A DNA stretch of 64,000 bases from positions 2,133,001 to 2,197,000 of the forward strand of contig VISH01000002.1 of assembly GCA_007827375.1 (NCBI GenBank), written 5' to 3'. The stretch is from Alteromonadaceae bacterium 2753L.S.0a.02 (GTDB lineage: Bacteria; Pseudomonadota; Gammaproteobacteria; Pseudomonadales; Cellvibrionaceae). Shown one piece after another: positions 26,688 through 35,933 of the stretch. The notes under the pieces were generated by a model. The model searched no databases, had not been told where the DNA came from, and was given only the letters and a program-made list of their open reading frames with translations. Both the position numbers and the translations under genes were made by a program. How positions within the stretch are numbered: the stretch's first letter is position 1; every line of letters starts with the position of its first letter.

Positions 26688-29600
26688 ATGAAAAAAATTA
26701 AAGCCATTTTTCTCAACCCTCATTTTATAACCGCGCTGGCGATGATAATTATCGCGCTATTGATTTGGTTTGCCGGGCCACACACCAAGTTTGGGGAAAA
26801 CAATTCTGCGCCCCTGGCAAGTACCACGGCGCGCCTCATTTGTATATTGGTTTTGGTGGGTTTGTGGGGTTTAAACAATTTGCGGGTGCAATGGCTAGCT
26901 AAAAAGCAAAATAACAGCCTGGTTGAAGATATTGCGCAAAACCAAAAAGAGCAGCAGGCCGCGGGCTCATCGTCGCAGGTGCAGGAAGAGATTCAGCAAC
27001 TTAATCAGCGCTTCACGCAGGCATTGGCCACACTGAAAAAATTAAAATTTGGTGGCAATGGTACCAAAGCCTTGTACGAGTTACCCTGGTACATAATCGT
27101 CGGGCCACCCGGCTCAGGAAAAACCACAGCGCTGATCAACTCCGGCTTGGAATTTCCCCTGGCAGATAAATTTGGTAAAGGCGCGCTCCAGGGCGTTGGT
27201 GGTACAAGAAACTGCGACTGGTGGTTTACCAATGAGGCAGTACTTATTGATACCGCAGGGCGCTACACAACGCAAGACAGCCACCGGGTGGTCGACAGTT
27301 CTGCCTGGGAAGGTTTTTTAAATCTGCTGAAACGCAATCGCCGCCGCCGCCCCATTAACGGTGCTGTAGTAGCTATTAGTTTGCAAGATTTGCTGATGCA
27401 AAGCGAAGACGAACGTGCCCAGCATGCCAAAACCATTCGCACCCGCTTAGACGAATTAATGCAAAAATTGCAAATACGTTTTCCCGTGTATCTGATGTTC
27501 ACAAAAAGCGATCTGGTTTCAGGGTTTAGTGAATTTTTTGAAGATTTAAATCGCGAAGATCGCGATCAGGTTTGGGGGGTATCTCTACCCAACGCACCGA
27601 AAGCGAATCAAAGCCCGAACTTTGATTTTGTTTCTGAACAGCTCGAAACACTGCTTGGTCGCCTCTACGACCGGGTACTATGGCGCATGCATCAGGAACG
27701 CGATGCCAAAAGACGCGGCGCAATTTACGGGTTTCCACAGCAAATGGAAAATCTGCAACAAATCGTCGATGGCTTTGTACGACAAACTTTTTCACCCAAT
27801 CGTTACCAATTTCAGCCGTATTTACGCGGCGTTTATTTCTCAAGTGGTACCCAGGACGGTACGCCCATCGATCGTTTGATGTCTTCAGTTTCGGCTAATT
27901 TTGGTTTTCCCCGAGATTCGGCACAGTCTGCCCATCAACAGGGTAAAAGCTTTTTTCTGGCGCGCCTTTTTAAAGAGGTTATTTTTCCCGAATCTGAATT
28001 GGTCGGTTCCAACGTTGGCTATGAGCGCTTTATTCGCTGGGCCCAACGCGCAACCTATGCGCTTCTGGCAATTGTTACGCTTGCTACCGGTTTGGTTTGG
28101 AGTGGCGCATTAACCCGTCAAAGTTTATCGATGGGCGAGGTAAAAGGTTACGTTGAAGAATTTGAAACCGAACAGAAAAAAGTAAAAGACTGGAACAAAG
28201 ATGTTCGAGTCGTTCTTCCCCCGCTCAATGCGCTCGCTAAAGCAAGCATTGTTTATGATCAGGAAGAACACCCCTGGCTCTCTGGTATGGGATTGTACGA
28301 CAGCCGGGTCGATCAAGGCGCGAATGATGCCTATCACGCCAAACTTAAGGAACTGTTGCTGCCACGCCTGATTGATGCCTTAGAGCGCACCCTAAAACAG
28401 GGTTACCAAGGCGGGGATCTGTACAACACCTTCCGTATTTACATGATGTTCAATAAAACCGAACACCGGGAAAACCAGTTGATTAAAGATTGGTTCCACA
28501 CGCAATGGGATGCAGATTTGCAGGGTCAGGGAACCCGTCGGCAGGAACTTAAAGCCCATCTCGATAATCTTCTGGCTCTGCCATTAACGCCGCTGGAATT
28601 AAATCAGCGACTGGTGCGCGATACCCGTACCACGCTACTGCGTGTGCCCGTGTCGCAACGTATTTACGAACGTGTTAAAAATAACCCCGATTATGCCTAC
28701 CAGGTGGATATCCTCAATCAGTTTGGTGAGTCTGTAAGGGAGAATTACAAAACGGAAGGGCGTAAGCTTCAGGTGCCGGCACTGTACACCATAGACGTGT
28801 ATGAAAATCTCGATTTATCTGCTGAATCGAGTTTAATTTCTGACGTTGAAAACGAACGTTGGTTATTGGCGGATGATGATCAGGAGCGTGTCGATTTCGT
28901 TCAGGATGATCTGGATGAAATCAGTGAACAGGTAAAAGAAAACTATTTGGCCGACTATGCCAACGCCTGGAATCGCCTGTTTAAAAATTTGGATGTTAAA
29001 GAGTTTAATAGCATTAACCAGTTGAACGATGCTCTTATGGGCTTTGCCGACCCGGTTTATTCTCCATTGCGGGCAATTTTACAGGTGGGCAAAGAGCACA
29101 CCCAACTGACGATGCCATTGGCGCAGGAACTCACTGCCGGTGAAGAGGGTGACCAGGGTAAAATGGCCAAAGCCAAGGCCTTCGCGGCATCGAAAATTGA
29201 AACCACGCGGGTGGACAAACAATTTGCCGACTTGCATGCCATGTTGCGGGAATCTCGCAGTGGTATGGCTCCTGTCGATGCAGCCATGCAAAAAGTACAG
29301 CAACTGCAGGAATTTATCGCTGAAATAGCCATGTCTCCCGATCCGACGAAAAAATCCTTCAGTGTGGCCAAGGCGCGCATTCAAGGTGGTGCAGGAAATG
29401 CGATTACCTCGTTGCGTGCCTATGCTGCGACTCAGCCGGAACCTGTAGAACGCTGGTTAACAAAATTGGCTGACGAAAGTTGGCGTGTAATTTTGGGGAA
29501 TGCCAAACAGTATGTGAACGTGGAGTGGCGAGCTCAGGTTTACCAGCCCTATCGACAGGGATTGGCGGGTCGTTACCCACTTAATGCCAATACCAATGAT

Positions 29601-30221
29601 GAAATGGCCATGTTCGATTTTTCGGCTTTCTTCAAACCTGGTGGCACACTCGAATTATTCGTTCAGGAATTTGTATCGCCGTTTGTCGATACCCGTAAAA
29701 ACTGGAGCAACAAAGTGGTCGATAAATACAGTATCGGATTTTCCGAAACCACCTTGCGCCAAATCCGGAAAGGCCTGACCATTAAAAGCGTGCTGTTCCG
29801 CACCAGTGCTGAAGCGCCAGAGATAAAAATGGAATTACGTCCTTACAAGATGGATGAACGTCATGCACGTTTTACCCTGGAATTGGGCGATGAACGACTG
29901 GTGTATAACCACGGGCCAAAATTTTGGAAAGACGTAAGTTGGTCTGGTGCCAACGACAACAATCGAATAAGGGTTATTTTTCAAGGCTTGGATGACTCTA
30001 CTCACGACCAATCGTACACCGGGCCATGGTCGTGGTTCCGCCTTATGGATGCCGCAGACATCAACAAAACCAATAGTGCCAATGTGTACAACATTACCTT
30101 TAGCGTGATCGATGCCAATGGCGATCGCAATAGTATTGTGTATCAGGGCAAGGCCAAAAGCGTGAATAATTCTATGGATCGCTCTTGGCTCACGTCATTC
30201 CGTTGTCCGGAGTCGATCTAG
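26688..30221 (+). CDS. tssM: TssM (IcmF) inner-membrane protein
   Basis: This 1177-aa protein forms the trans-envelope core of the T6SS with TssL and TssJ. Two membrane helices lie at about 11-30 and 47-63. A cytoplasmic NTPase-like domain follows with an intact Walker A, GPPGSGKTT (139-147), and a third helix lies near 456-474. The long periplasmic region ends in the conserved TssJ-binding beta domain (PEIKMELRPYKMDERHARF; GPWSWFRLMDAADI). It follows tssL by 112 bp and its stop overlaps the GTG start of tagF by one base. Confidence 0.97.
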   Translation: MKKIKAIFLNPHFITALAMIIIALLIWFAGPHTKFGENNSAPLASTTARLICILVLVGLWGLNNLRVQWLAKKQNNSLVEDIAQNQKEQQAAGSSSQVQEEIQQLNQRFTQALATLKKLKFGGNGTKALYELPWYIIVGPPGSGKTTALINSGLEFPLADKFGKGALQGVGGTRNCDWWFTNEAVLIDTAGRYTTQDSHRVVDSSAWEGFLNLLKRNRRRRPINGAVVAISLQDLLMQSEDERAQHAKTIRTRLDELMQKLQIRFPVYLMFTKSDLVSGFSEFFEDLNREDRDQVWGVSLPNAPKANQSPNFDFVSEQLETLLGRLYDRVLWRMHQERDAKRRGAIYGFPQQMENLQQIVDGFVRQTFSPNRYQFQPYLRGVYFSSGTQDGTPIDRLMSSVSANFGFPRDSAQSAHQQGKSFFLARLFKEVIFPESELVGSNVGYERFIRWAQRATYALLAIVTLATGLVWSGALTRQSLSMGEVKGYVEEFETEQKKVKDWNKDVRVVLPPLNALAKASIVYDQEEHPWLSGMGLYDSRVDQGANDAYHAKLKELLLPRLIDALERTLKQGYQGGDLYNTFRIYMMFNKTEHRENQLIKDWFHTQWDADLQGQGTRRQELKAHLDNLLALPLTPLELNQRLVRDTRTTLLRVPVSQRIYERVKNNPDYAYQVDILNQFGESVRENYKTEGRKLQVPALYTIDVYENLDLSAESSLISDVENERWLLADDDQERVDFVQDDLDEISEQVKENYLADYANAWNRLFKNLDVKEFNSINQLNDALMGFADPVYSPLRAILQVGKEHTQLTMPLAQELTAGEEGDQGKMAKAKAFAASKIETTRVDKQFADLHAMLRESRSGMAPVDAAMQKVQQLQEFIAEIAMSPDPTKKSFSVAKARIQGGAGNAITSLRAYAATQPEPVERWLTKLADESWRVILGNAKQYVNVEWRAQVYQPYRQGLAGRYPLNANTNDEMAMFDFSAFFKPGGTLELFVQEFVSPFVDTRKNWSNKVVDKYSIGFSETTLRQIRKGLTIKSVLFRTSAEAPEIKMELRPYKMDERHARFTLELGDERLVYNHGPKFWKDVSWSGANDNNRIRVIFQGLDDSTHDQSYTGPWSWFRLMDAADINKTNSANVYNITFSVIDANGDRNSIVYQGKAKSVNNSMDRSWLTSFRCPESI

Positions 30222-30985
30222 TGTCTGGGTTTACCACAGGCTTTTTTGGCAAACTGCCGACGCATGGTGATTTTATTACCCGTGAGTTACCCAGCCATTT
30301 TATTGATATCTGGGACAACTGGCTACAGTTGTTTGTAAGTAGCACTCAGGCGCAATTGGGCGATGATTGGTTGGATATTTATTTAACGAGCCCGATCTGG
30401 CGTTTTGTTTTCAGTGAGGGAGTCGTTGATGAACAACACTGGGCGGGAATCATGTTACCCAGTGTTGATCGGGTAGGGCGCTATTTTCCCTTTAGCATCA
30501 TTACAGCCCTTCCGACTCAGCAAAACCCGGTTGCAATATTGTGTGAAGCCAACGATTGGTTTGAGCAGCTCGAAGATGCGGCTTTACAAGCACTCAATGG
30601 TGATTTGGAATTAGAAACTCTGCTTGAAACAATCAATGAAGTTCCCTTGGCGGAAAATACAAATTACCAAAAAAATGTGGATATCTACGGTGGCACACAG
30701 GCCGTGTCGCCGTTACTTATGCGCTTGGATTTTGAAGAGCAAACACTGCACAGCTTATTGCCAGGTATGATGGATGCCTTACTGAAAACCAGTTACGCAA
30801 GTTATAGCGCCTGGGCAACGCGCGGCTCGGAATATGTCGAGCCCTGCATGTTTGTCGCCCGGGGTTTACCGGTTACTAGTGGTGTGGCGGCGATGCTCGA
30901 AGGACAATGGCAGGAGTGGGGTTGGCCCGAGCCCTACAGCTTGAATGAAATACAAGCAGAGCAAGACGTAGTCGACGATGAGTGA
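30221..30985 (+). CDS. tagF: TagF post-translational regulator
   Basis: I place the start at GTG 30221 (254 aa), which overlaps the tssM stop as TAGTG and has GGAG 8 nt upstream. An upstream TTG start (30185) is possible but less likely. The N-terminus TTGFFGKLPTHGDFITRELP is the TagF/SciT (DUF2094) signature, followed by DNWLQLFVSSTQAQLGDDW and an SPIWRFVFSEG segment. TagF represses T6SS assembly in other bacteria. In some lineages it is fused to PppA; here pppA is separate and overlaps it by 8 bp. Confidence 0.92.
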   Translation: MSGFTTGFFGKLPTHGDFITRELPSHFIDIWDNWLQLFVSSTQAQLGDDWLDIYLTSPIWRFVFSEGVVDEQHWAGIMLPSVDRVGRYFPFSIITALPTQQNPVAILCEANDWFEQLEDAALQALNGDLELETLLETINEVPLAENTNYQKNVDIYGGTQAVSPLLMRLDFEEQTLHSLLPGMMDALLKTSYASYSAWATRGSEYVEPCMFVARGLPVTSGVAAMLEGQWQEWGWPEPYSLNEIQAEQDVVDDE

Positions 30986-31727
30986 TACCGAATTTCGACC
31001 CATAGATTGGCAGAGCGCGAGTGCGACTGACGTGGGCACGGTGCGTGAAATCAATGAAGATGCAATTTTGATGCGTCCCGAAATCAGTTTATGGGCGGTG
31101 GCCGACGGTATGGGAGGCCACGAAGTGGGCGATATTGCCTCGCAAAAAGTTGTTGAAGCACTGTATGGCGTGGCAAACGAAACTTTGCTGAGCGTGTTTG
31201 TTGATCAAATCGACGACGCGCTTATCGATGCCAATCAAGCGATTATCGATTACTCTGAATCCACGCTTGAGGGCGCCCCTATGGGAAGCACGGTGGTATT
31301 GTTAGCCACTCGAGGGCGTGTTGGGGTGTGCTTGTGGGTCGGCGATTCGCGATTGTACCGATATCGTGGCGGCGAGCTCTCGCAATTATCGCGAGACCAC
31401 AGCCAGGTCGAAGAGCTCATTCAAATGGGTATGCTTACCCCGGAGCAAGCGGTCGACCACCCCGATAGCCACGTAATCACTCGGGCAATCGGCGGCGAGC
31501 CTGAATTGTATGTCGATATCAATTTATTCAGTGTACAAATTGGCGATACATTTTTGTTGTGCAGCGACGGTTTATACAACGCTGTTGAAATTGATGATCT
31601 TGTCGAGTGTTTGGCAATGCGTGATGCACAGCAAGCCAGCGAAGAATTACTCGGCCGGGCGCTGCAAAACAACGCGAGAGATAACGTATCCCTGGTGGTA
31701 TTAAAGGGCGAGGCGGGAAGCTGCTAG
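30978..31727 (+). CDS. pppA: PP2C-type Ser/Thr phosphatase (PppA)
   Basis: This 249-aa protein contains the PP2C metal-binding motifs: VREINEDA near residue 23, WAVADGMGGHEVGD near residue 37, VGDSRLYRYR near residue 117, TFLLCSDGLYNAV and a C-terminal DNVSLVVLKG. It removes phosphates placed by PpkA and so turns the T6SS phosphothreonine signal off. It overlaps tagF and precedes ppkA by 9 bp. Confidence 0.95.
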   Translation: MSDTEFRPIDWQSASATDVGTVREINEDAILMRPEISLWAVADGMGGHEVGDIASQKVVEALYGVANETLLSVFVDQIDDALIDANQAIIDYSESTLEGAPMGSTVVLLATRGRVGVCLWVGDSRLYRYRGGELSQLSRDHSQVEELIQMGMLTPEQAVDHPDSHVITRAIGGEPELYVDINLFSVQIGDTFLLCSDGLYNAVEIDDLVECLAMRDAQQASEELLGRALQNNARDNVSLVVLKGEAGSC

Positions 31728-31736
31728 AGGTAAACC

Positions 31737-34487
31737 ATGGATAACGAAAACGATAAAACTAAAATTGTGCCGCGAGGGCCGGCAAAAAAACCGCTCGAAG
31801 GGCCCAGTGATGCCACTCAGGTGAAGCGACCCGCAACGCAATCACCCGAGGCTGCCGACAGTACCCGTATCGCAAAAAATGTGCGCCAGCAAAAACACAT
31901 CAATGCGGCACTGCAAAAGAAATCCACACCTCAGGCGCCGCCAGGTGATCGCACCCAAATGCGTCCGAAGCGCCCGCCCAGTGACGCTACCAAGGTGCGT
32001 CCCAAGAACCCTGCCGAAGCTCTCGATAAAACGCAAATACGGCCTAACAAACCGGCTGCTCCGAGCAGTGATAAAACGCAGTTTAACCCTGCTCGCCGAC
32101 CGTCTCGCCCGTCAAACAGACCGCCACCGGAAGCGCCGCCAGTATCTGGGCGCGCGCTAGAGCCGGATGACAATACCTATACGCCGCAATCCAAATCATT
32201 ACACACGCTTAAAAATCGCTTCATATTTGAAGAGATGTTGGGTGCTGGCGGCATGGGAATGGTTTACAAAGCCAAAGACTTGCTGAAAGTTGAAGCGCAA
32301 GACCGCGACCCTTTCGTGGCGATCAAAGTATTGGGGGAAGAGTTCAAGTCGCACCCTGAAGCCTTTATCGCGTTGCAACGTGAATCACGTAAAACGCAAC
32401 GTATTGCACACCCAAACATTGTGAACGTGTTCGACTTCGATAAAGACGGCGACACAGTATTCATGACCATGGAGTTTCTCGACGGTAAACCCCTCGATAA
32501 ACTTATCAGCCAATATAAAGCAACAGGCTTACCCGAGGATGAAGTTTGGCGCGTACTGGAAGGTATCTGCGCGGCACTCATTTATGCTCACGGTGAAAAT
32601 ATTATTCATTCCGATTTCAAACCCGGCAATATTTTTGTCACTAACAAGGGCGTGGCCAAAGTTTTTGATTTTGGAATCGCCCGCGCGGTAGCGGCTGCAG
32701 AAACTCACGAAGAAGACCCAGAAGATAAAACAGTGTTTGATGCCGGCAATCTTGGCGCTCTTACGCCGGCTTATGCCAGTAAAGAAATGCTTGAAGGGCA
32801 GGAGCCTGATGTACGAGACGACATTTATGCGCTGGGTTGCATCGCCTACGAAATGTTTACCGGGCGGCACCCGTTCGACCGTGTTCACGCCAATGAAGCT
32901 GCACGACTTGGTTTAAAAGCTGACCGTATTTCCGAACTTAGCAAGGCTCAGTGGAAAGCGCTGGAAAAGGCACTGGCATTCGATCGTGACAACCGGATTG
33001 AAAGTGTCGCTGAATTTTGGCGTCTGTTAACTCAGAAGCGACAATCCTATTTAAAAATGGGGGCCGTGGTCGGTCTGTTTTTGGTATTGTTTTCCTCGGT
33101 GGGCTATCTGTATTACCTCGAGCAAAATGCACCGACGATTTCTGAAGATGATGTGCGCAGTGAAATTGAGCTGAAACTCCGGGTTGAACAACACAGAAAT
33201 AATATCGCCTCACTGTTAACGGCCAGTGAACTCACCGAGATGTGGGAAAATGAAATTTGGAGTGAGTTTGGCGATCTGCAAAAACTGGTGGGAGAGAAGG
33301 ACGCCTGGTTACAGGAGAAAAAAGCCGCGATCTATGCGTTATATCTCACGGCTATTGGAAAAAACATCGATGCAGATGCCATGGACAACGCGCAGCGACT
33401 TATCGCAAATGCACCGCGTTATGCTGGTGATAAAAACGCCCTGACACAATTGCAGGAACGTTACGAAGCCGCACAAGCCGCTATTGCGAAGCGACTTGCC
33501 GAGGCCGAAGAGCAGCAACGCCTGGCGAAACAGCAGGCCGCACGTGTTGCACAACAGCGGGTGGTGGAAAAAGAAAAGCGTGATATTTTTGACCAGGCCA
33601 TGCGCAATGTGGTTGAACAAACCTCGTGTCGCAGCGGCCTGAATATGCGGGATTTACAAATAGCGGTGACCAAATTGCGCGAGGTTGATGCGACACGCTA
33701 CCGTCAGCATGAAGGCGATGTGGTGCGTGATCTCTCTGCGTGCATTTCTCGTATTGGCCGCTCTTTTCCAGAACGGGCGACGGAATACAAAAAGCAGGCG
33801 ATTCGCTTATTCCCGCAAAATAAAGCCATTGCCAGTATTGCCATCATTCCCAAAGACCCCTGTGATTTATCGCTGGCGGGGTTGGGATCACGTGGTAAGC
33901 GCGCTATTTGTCGCGACCGCTTGGCCGGCGAAGAAAAAGGCCCGGCGTTGGTGGTGATTCCTGCGAAAGGCAGTGTAAAAGCCTTTGCTTTGGGAAAATA
34001 TGAAATTTCTATTGAAGAATGGAATCAATATTGTGAGTCCAGTGGTGAATGTAAACCCCGCGCCACAAACAATAAAGAGTTACCCATTACCGGTATTTCC
34101 AATAGCGATGTTAAATCGTATTTGCGCTGGCTCAGCGACAAAGCCAAGCGCAAATACCGTTTGCCGACTCGGGCTGAATGGGAATATGCTGCGCGCGCTG
34201 AGCGAGGCAAGCTCGACTCCAATCGCAATTGTAAATTGAATTCCCGAGGTATACAGAAAGGCGATTCCCTGATAAAAACCGACGTCGGAGCTCAAAACCG
34301 CTGGGGCTTGGTCAATCACGTGGGCAATGTGCGTGAGTTGGTTGCCGATAAAGGCGGTAAAATAGTGGCAGTGGGCGGTTCATTCGAAACAGCAATGGAA
34401 GATTGTACCGTAAGTTTAACCGAAACATTTAGTGGCCCCGATGACATTACCGGTTTTCGTGTGCTGCGCGAAATTGTGGATCGTTAA
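31737..34487 (+). CDS. ppkA: Membrane Ser/Thr kinase PpkA with C-terminal SUMF1-like domain
   Basis: This 916-aa protein begins with a disordered basic region (1-150) carrying seven DxT motifs (Thr at 8, 27, 43, 73, 85, 99 and 114), several followed by R-P. The kinase domain (about 160-430) has a Gly loop LGAGGMGMVYKA (168-179), Lys197, catalytic loop HSDFKPGN (291-298; HSD instead of HRD) and DFG (311-313). A DKTVF motif (Thr332) lies in the activation segment. One membrane helix follows (about 441-460), then an Ala/Gln-rich coiled coil (about 575-625). The C-terminal formylglycine-generating-enzyme-like (SUMF1) fold (about 715-916) includes LPTRAEWEYAARAER and WGLVNHVGNVREL. The last domain is probably periplasmic and may sense a ligand. 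Confidence 0.92.
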   Translation: MDNENDKTKIVPRGPAKKPLEGPSDATQVKRPATQSPEAADSTRIAKNVRQQKHINAALQKKSTPQAPPGDRTQMRPKRPPSDATKVRPKNPAEALDKTQIRPNKPAAPSSDKTQFNPARRPSRPSNRPPPEAPPVSGRALEPDDNTYTPQSKSLHTLKNRFIFEEMLGAGGMGMVYKAKDLLKVEAQDRDPFVAIKVLGEEFKSHPEAFIALQRESRKTQRIAHPNIVNVFDFDKDGDTVFMTMEFLDGKPLDKLISQYKATGLPEDEVWRVLEGICAALIYAHGENIIHSDFKPGNIFVTNKGVAKVFDFGIARAVAAAETHEEDPEDKTVFDAGNLGALTPAYASKEMLEGQEPDVRDDIYALGCIAYEMFTGRHPFDRVHANEAARLGLKADRISELSKAQWKALEKALAFDRDNRIESVAEFWRLLTQKRQSYLKMGAVVGLFLVLFSSVGYLYYLEQNAPTISEDDVRSEIELKLRVEQHRNNIASLLTASELTEMWENEIWSEFGDLQKLVGEKDAWLQEKKAAIYALYLTAIGKNIDADAMDNAQRLIANAPRYAGDKNALTQLQERYEAAQAAIAKRLAEAEEQQRLAKQQAARVAQQRVVEKEKRDIFDQAMRNVVEQTSCRSGLNMRDLQIAVTKLREVDATRYRQHEGDVVRDLSACISRIGRSFPERATEYKKQAIRLFPQNKAIASIAIIPKDPCDLSLAGLGSRGKRAICRDRLAGEEKGPALVVIPAKGSVKAFALGKYEISIEEWNQYCESSGECKPRATNNKELPITGISNSDVKSYLRWLSDKAKRKYRLPTRAEWEYAARAERGKLDSNRNCKLNSRGIQKGDSLIKTDVGAQNRWGLVNHVGNVRELVADKGGKIVAVGGSFETAMEDCTVSLTETFSGPDDITGFRVLREIVDR

Positions 34488-34491
34488 TACC

Positions 34492-34734
34492 ATGAGCCAA
34501 AGTAACAGCTATTCAGAAATGATTCGTGAGCTATCACGTGCCTATTACAATCGCTCACTCGCGCTACAGGACTACCGTGAGCAGCGCAAACAAATATTGG
34601 ACGCCGTCGATCACGAATACAATGGTATTCAAATTGATGGTTACGAGCCTCAGCCAAAAAATCCCGATTCCGATAACAGTATGACCACGGTATTTTATGG
34701 CCCCACAGACACTCAACCCAATTTTCGAAAATAA
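34492..34734 (+). CDS. Small conserved-looking protein between ppkA and exbB
   Basis: The start is the ATG at 34492, 4 bp after the ppkA stop, giving 80 aa (MSQSNSYSEMIRELSRAYYN). The sequence is a short amphipathic helix (residues about 5-45) followed by a polar tail with Pro and Asp; there is no signal peptide or membrane helix. I recognise no family. Position and tight spacing support a real gene in the operon, perhaps a small cytoplasmic partner of the kinase or the ExbB-type channel. Confidence 0.6.
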   Translation: MSQSNSYSEMIRELSRAYYNRSLALQDYREQRKQILDAVDHEYNGIQIDGYEPQPKNPDSDNSMTTVFYGPTDTQPNFRK

Positions 34735-34765
34735 CAGATAAGGTTAAATCACCAGAGGTTTACTT

Positions 34766-35383
34766 ATGGACTTGATTAAATTTTTCCAATCCGGCGGGCC
34801 ATTTATGTACGCTATTTTAGTGGTTATGGCATTGGGGCTGGCAATTGCAGTGGAAAGATTAATTTACCTGTTCGCGACGCAGGCTAAAACCAATAAAGTA
34901 TGGAAAGGCATAACCCCAATGCTGAAAGCGAACGATCTCGATCGCGCGGTAACAGCTGTAAGCAATACTTCCACACCCTTAGCGCGTGTACTGGTGTACG
35001 GTTTTTCGCGGCGTAAATCCAATGCCAAGCGTGAGCTTATTGAATCCGCCATGGAAGAGGGCATTATGGAAGTGGTTCCAGAGTTGGAACAGCGCACCCA
35101 TTACCTGGCAACTCTCGCAAATATTGCAACATTGCTCGGGCTGCTGGGAACCATTATTGGTCTTATTCAGGCCTTTACCGCCGTAGCCAATGCCGATCCG
35201 GCAGAAAAAGCCGATATGCTCTCGGCGAGTATTTCCGTTGCTATGAATACCACCGCATTTGGTTTAACAGCGGCCATTCCGTTAATTCTTATTCATTCCT
35301 ACCTGGCCACCAAAACAACGCGTCTCGTCGACAACATCGAAATGGCAGCCGTTAAGTGCCTGAATTTAATGACCGACGAATAA
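34766..35383 (+). CDS. ExbB/TolQ/MotA-type proton channel subunit
   Basis: This 205-aa protein has three predicted membrane helices (about 12-32, 113-137 and 150-176). The conserved core is LATLANIATLLGLLGTIIGL and SISVAMNTTAFGLTAAIPL, as in the TolQ/ExbB family. With ExbD-type partners it would conduct protons and drive a periplasmic protein. The order ExbB, ExbD, ExbD and then a TonB/AgmX-like protein matches the Myxococcus AglR-AglQ-AglS layout rather than a simple TonB system for iron uptake. It is co-directional with, and close behind, the T6SS genes. Confidence 0.92.
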   Translation: MDLIKFFQSGGPFMYAILVVMALGLAIAVERLIYLFATQAKTNKVWKGITPMLKANDLDRAVTAVSNTSTPLARVLVYGFSRRKSNAKRELIESAMEEGIMEVVPELEQRTHYLATLANIATLLGLLGTIIGLIQAFTAVANADPAEKADMLSASISVAMNTTAFGLTAAIPLILIHSYLATKTTRLVDNIEMAAVKCLNLMTDE

Positions 35384-35402
35384 AACCACCCAGGTTGTTG
35401 TA

Positions 35403-35933
35403 ATGAAACGAATCCGTAAACAAAGGATGCAGGAAACCGTCGAGCTGAATATCACGGCGTTCCTGAATCTTATGGTTATTCTCGTACCGTTTTTGCTGAT
35501 TACAGCTGTGTTTTCGCGCATGACCGTGCTGGAGTTAAACCTGCCGGCGCTCGAAGCTCAGCAAAAAGAAAACGAAGAAATCAAACTGCAACTCCAAGTA
35601 CTTATTAACGAGGACAAACTCGTTGTGCAAGATGCCATTTTGGGGCCCTTAAAGGAAGTTGTGCGCGATGAACAGGGCGATTTCAAATGGAAAATATTGA
35701 CCGATGTATTGTTGGAAATTAAAACGCGTTTTCCTCAGGAGCAAAACATCTCACTGCTTATGGATACCGGTGTTCGTTATAAAACAATGATCAACGTAAT
35801 GGATCACGTTCGCTACGCTGAAGTGGTGCAAACTACTGCCGTGGAGTTGGTGGAGTTATTCCCCAACGTGTCGATTGGCGATGCGCCCGCACAAGTTAGT
35901 GAGCAAGCTGGTGAAGGGGAGGCTGGCGAATAA
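35403..35933 (+). CDS. ExbD/TolR-like subunit 1, key Asp replaced by Asn
   Basis: This 176-aa protein has a single N-terminal membrane helix (about 18-38) reading LNITAFLNLMVILVPFLLI, and a periplasmic domain. In ExbD and TolR the helix carries an essential proton-accepting Asp (NVTPFIDVML in E. coli ExbD). The aligned residue here is Asn22. The periplasmic part (VLELNLPALEAQQKENEEIK onward) is longer than in ExbD. The stop overlaps the next start as TAATG. It is probably a partner that lacks proton transfer itself. Confidence 0.88.
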   Translation: MKRIRKQRMQETVELNITAFLNLMVILVPFLLITAVFSRMTVLELNLPALEAQQKENEEIKLQLQVLINEDKLVVQDAILGPLKEVVRDEQGDFKWKILTDVLLEIKTRFPQEQNISLLMDTGVRYKTMINVMDHVRYAEVVQTTAVELVELFPNVSIGDAPAQVSEQAGEGEAGE

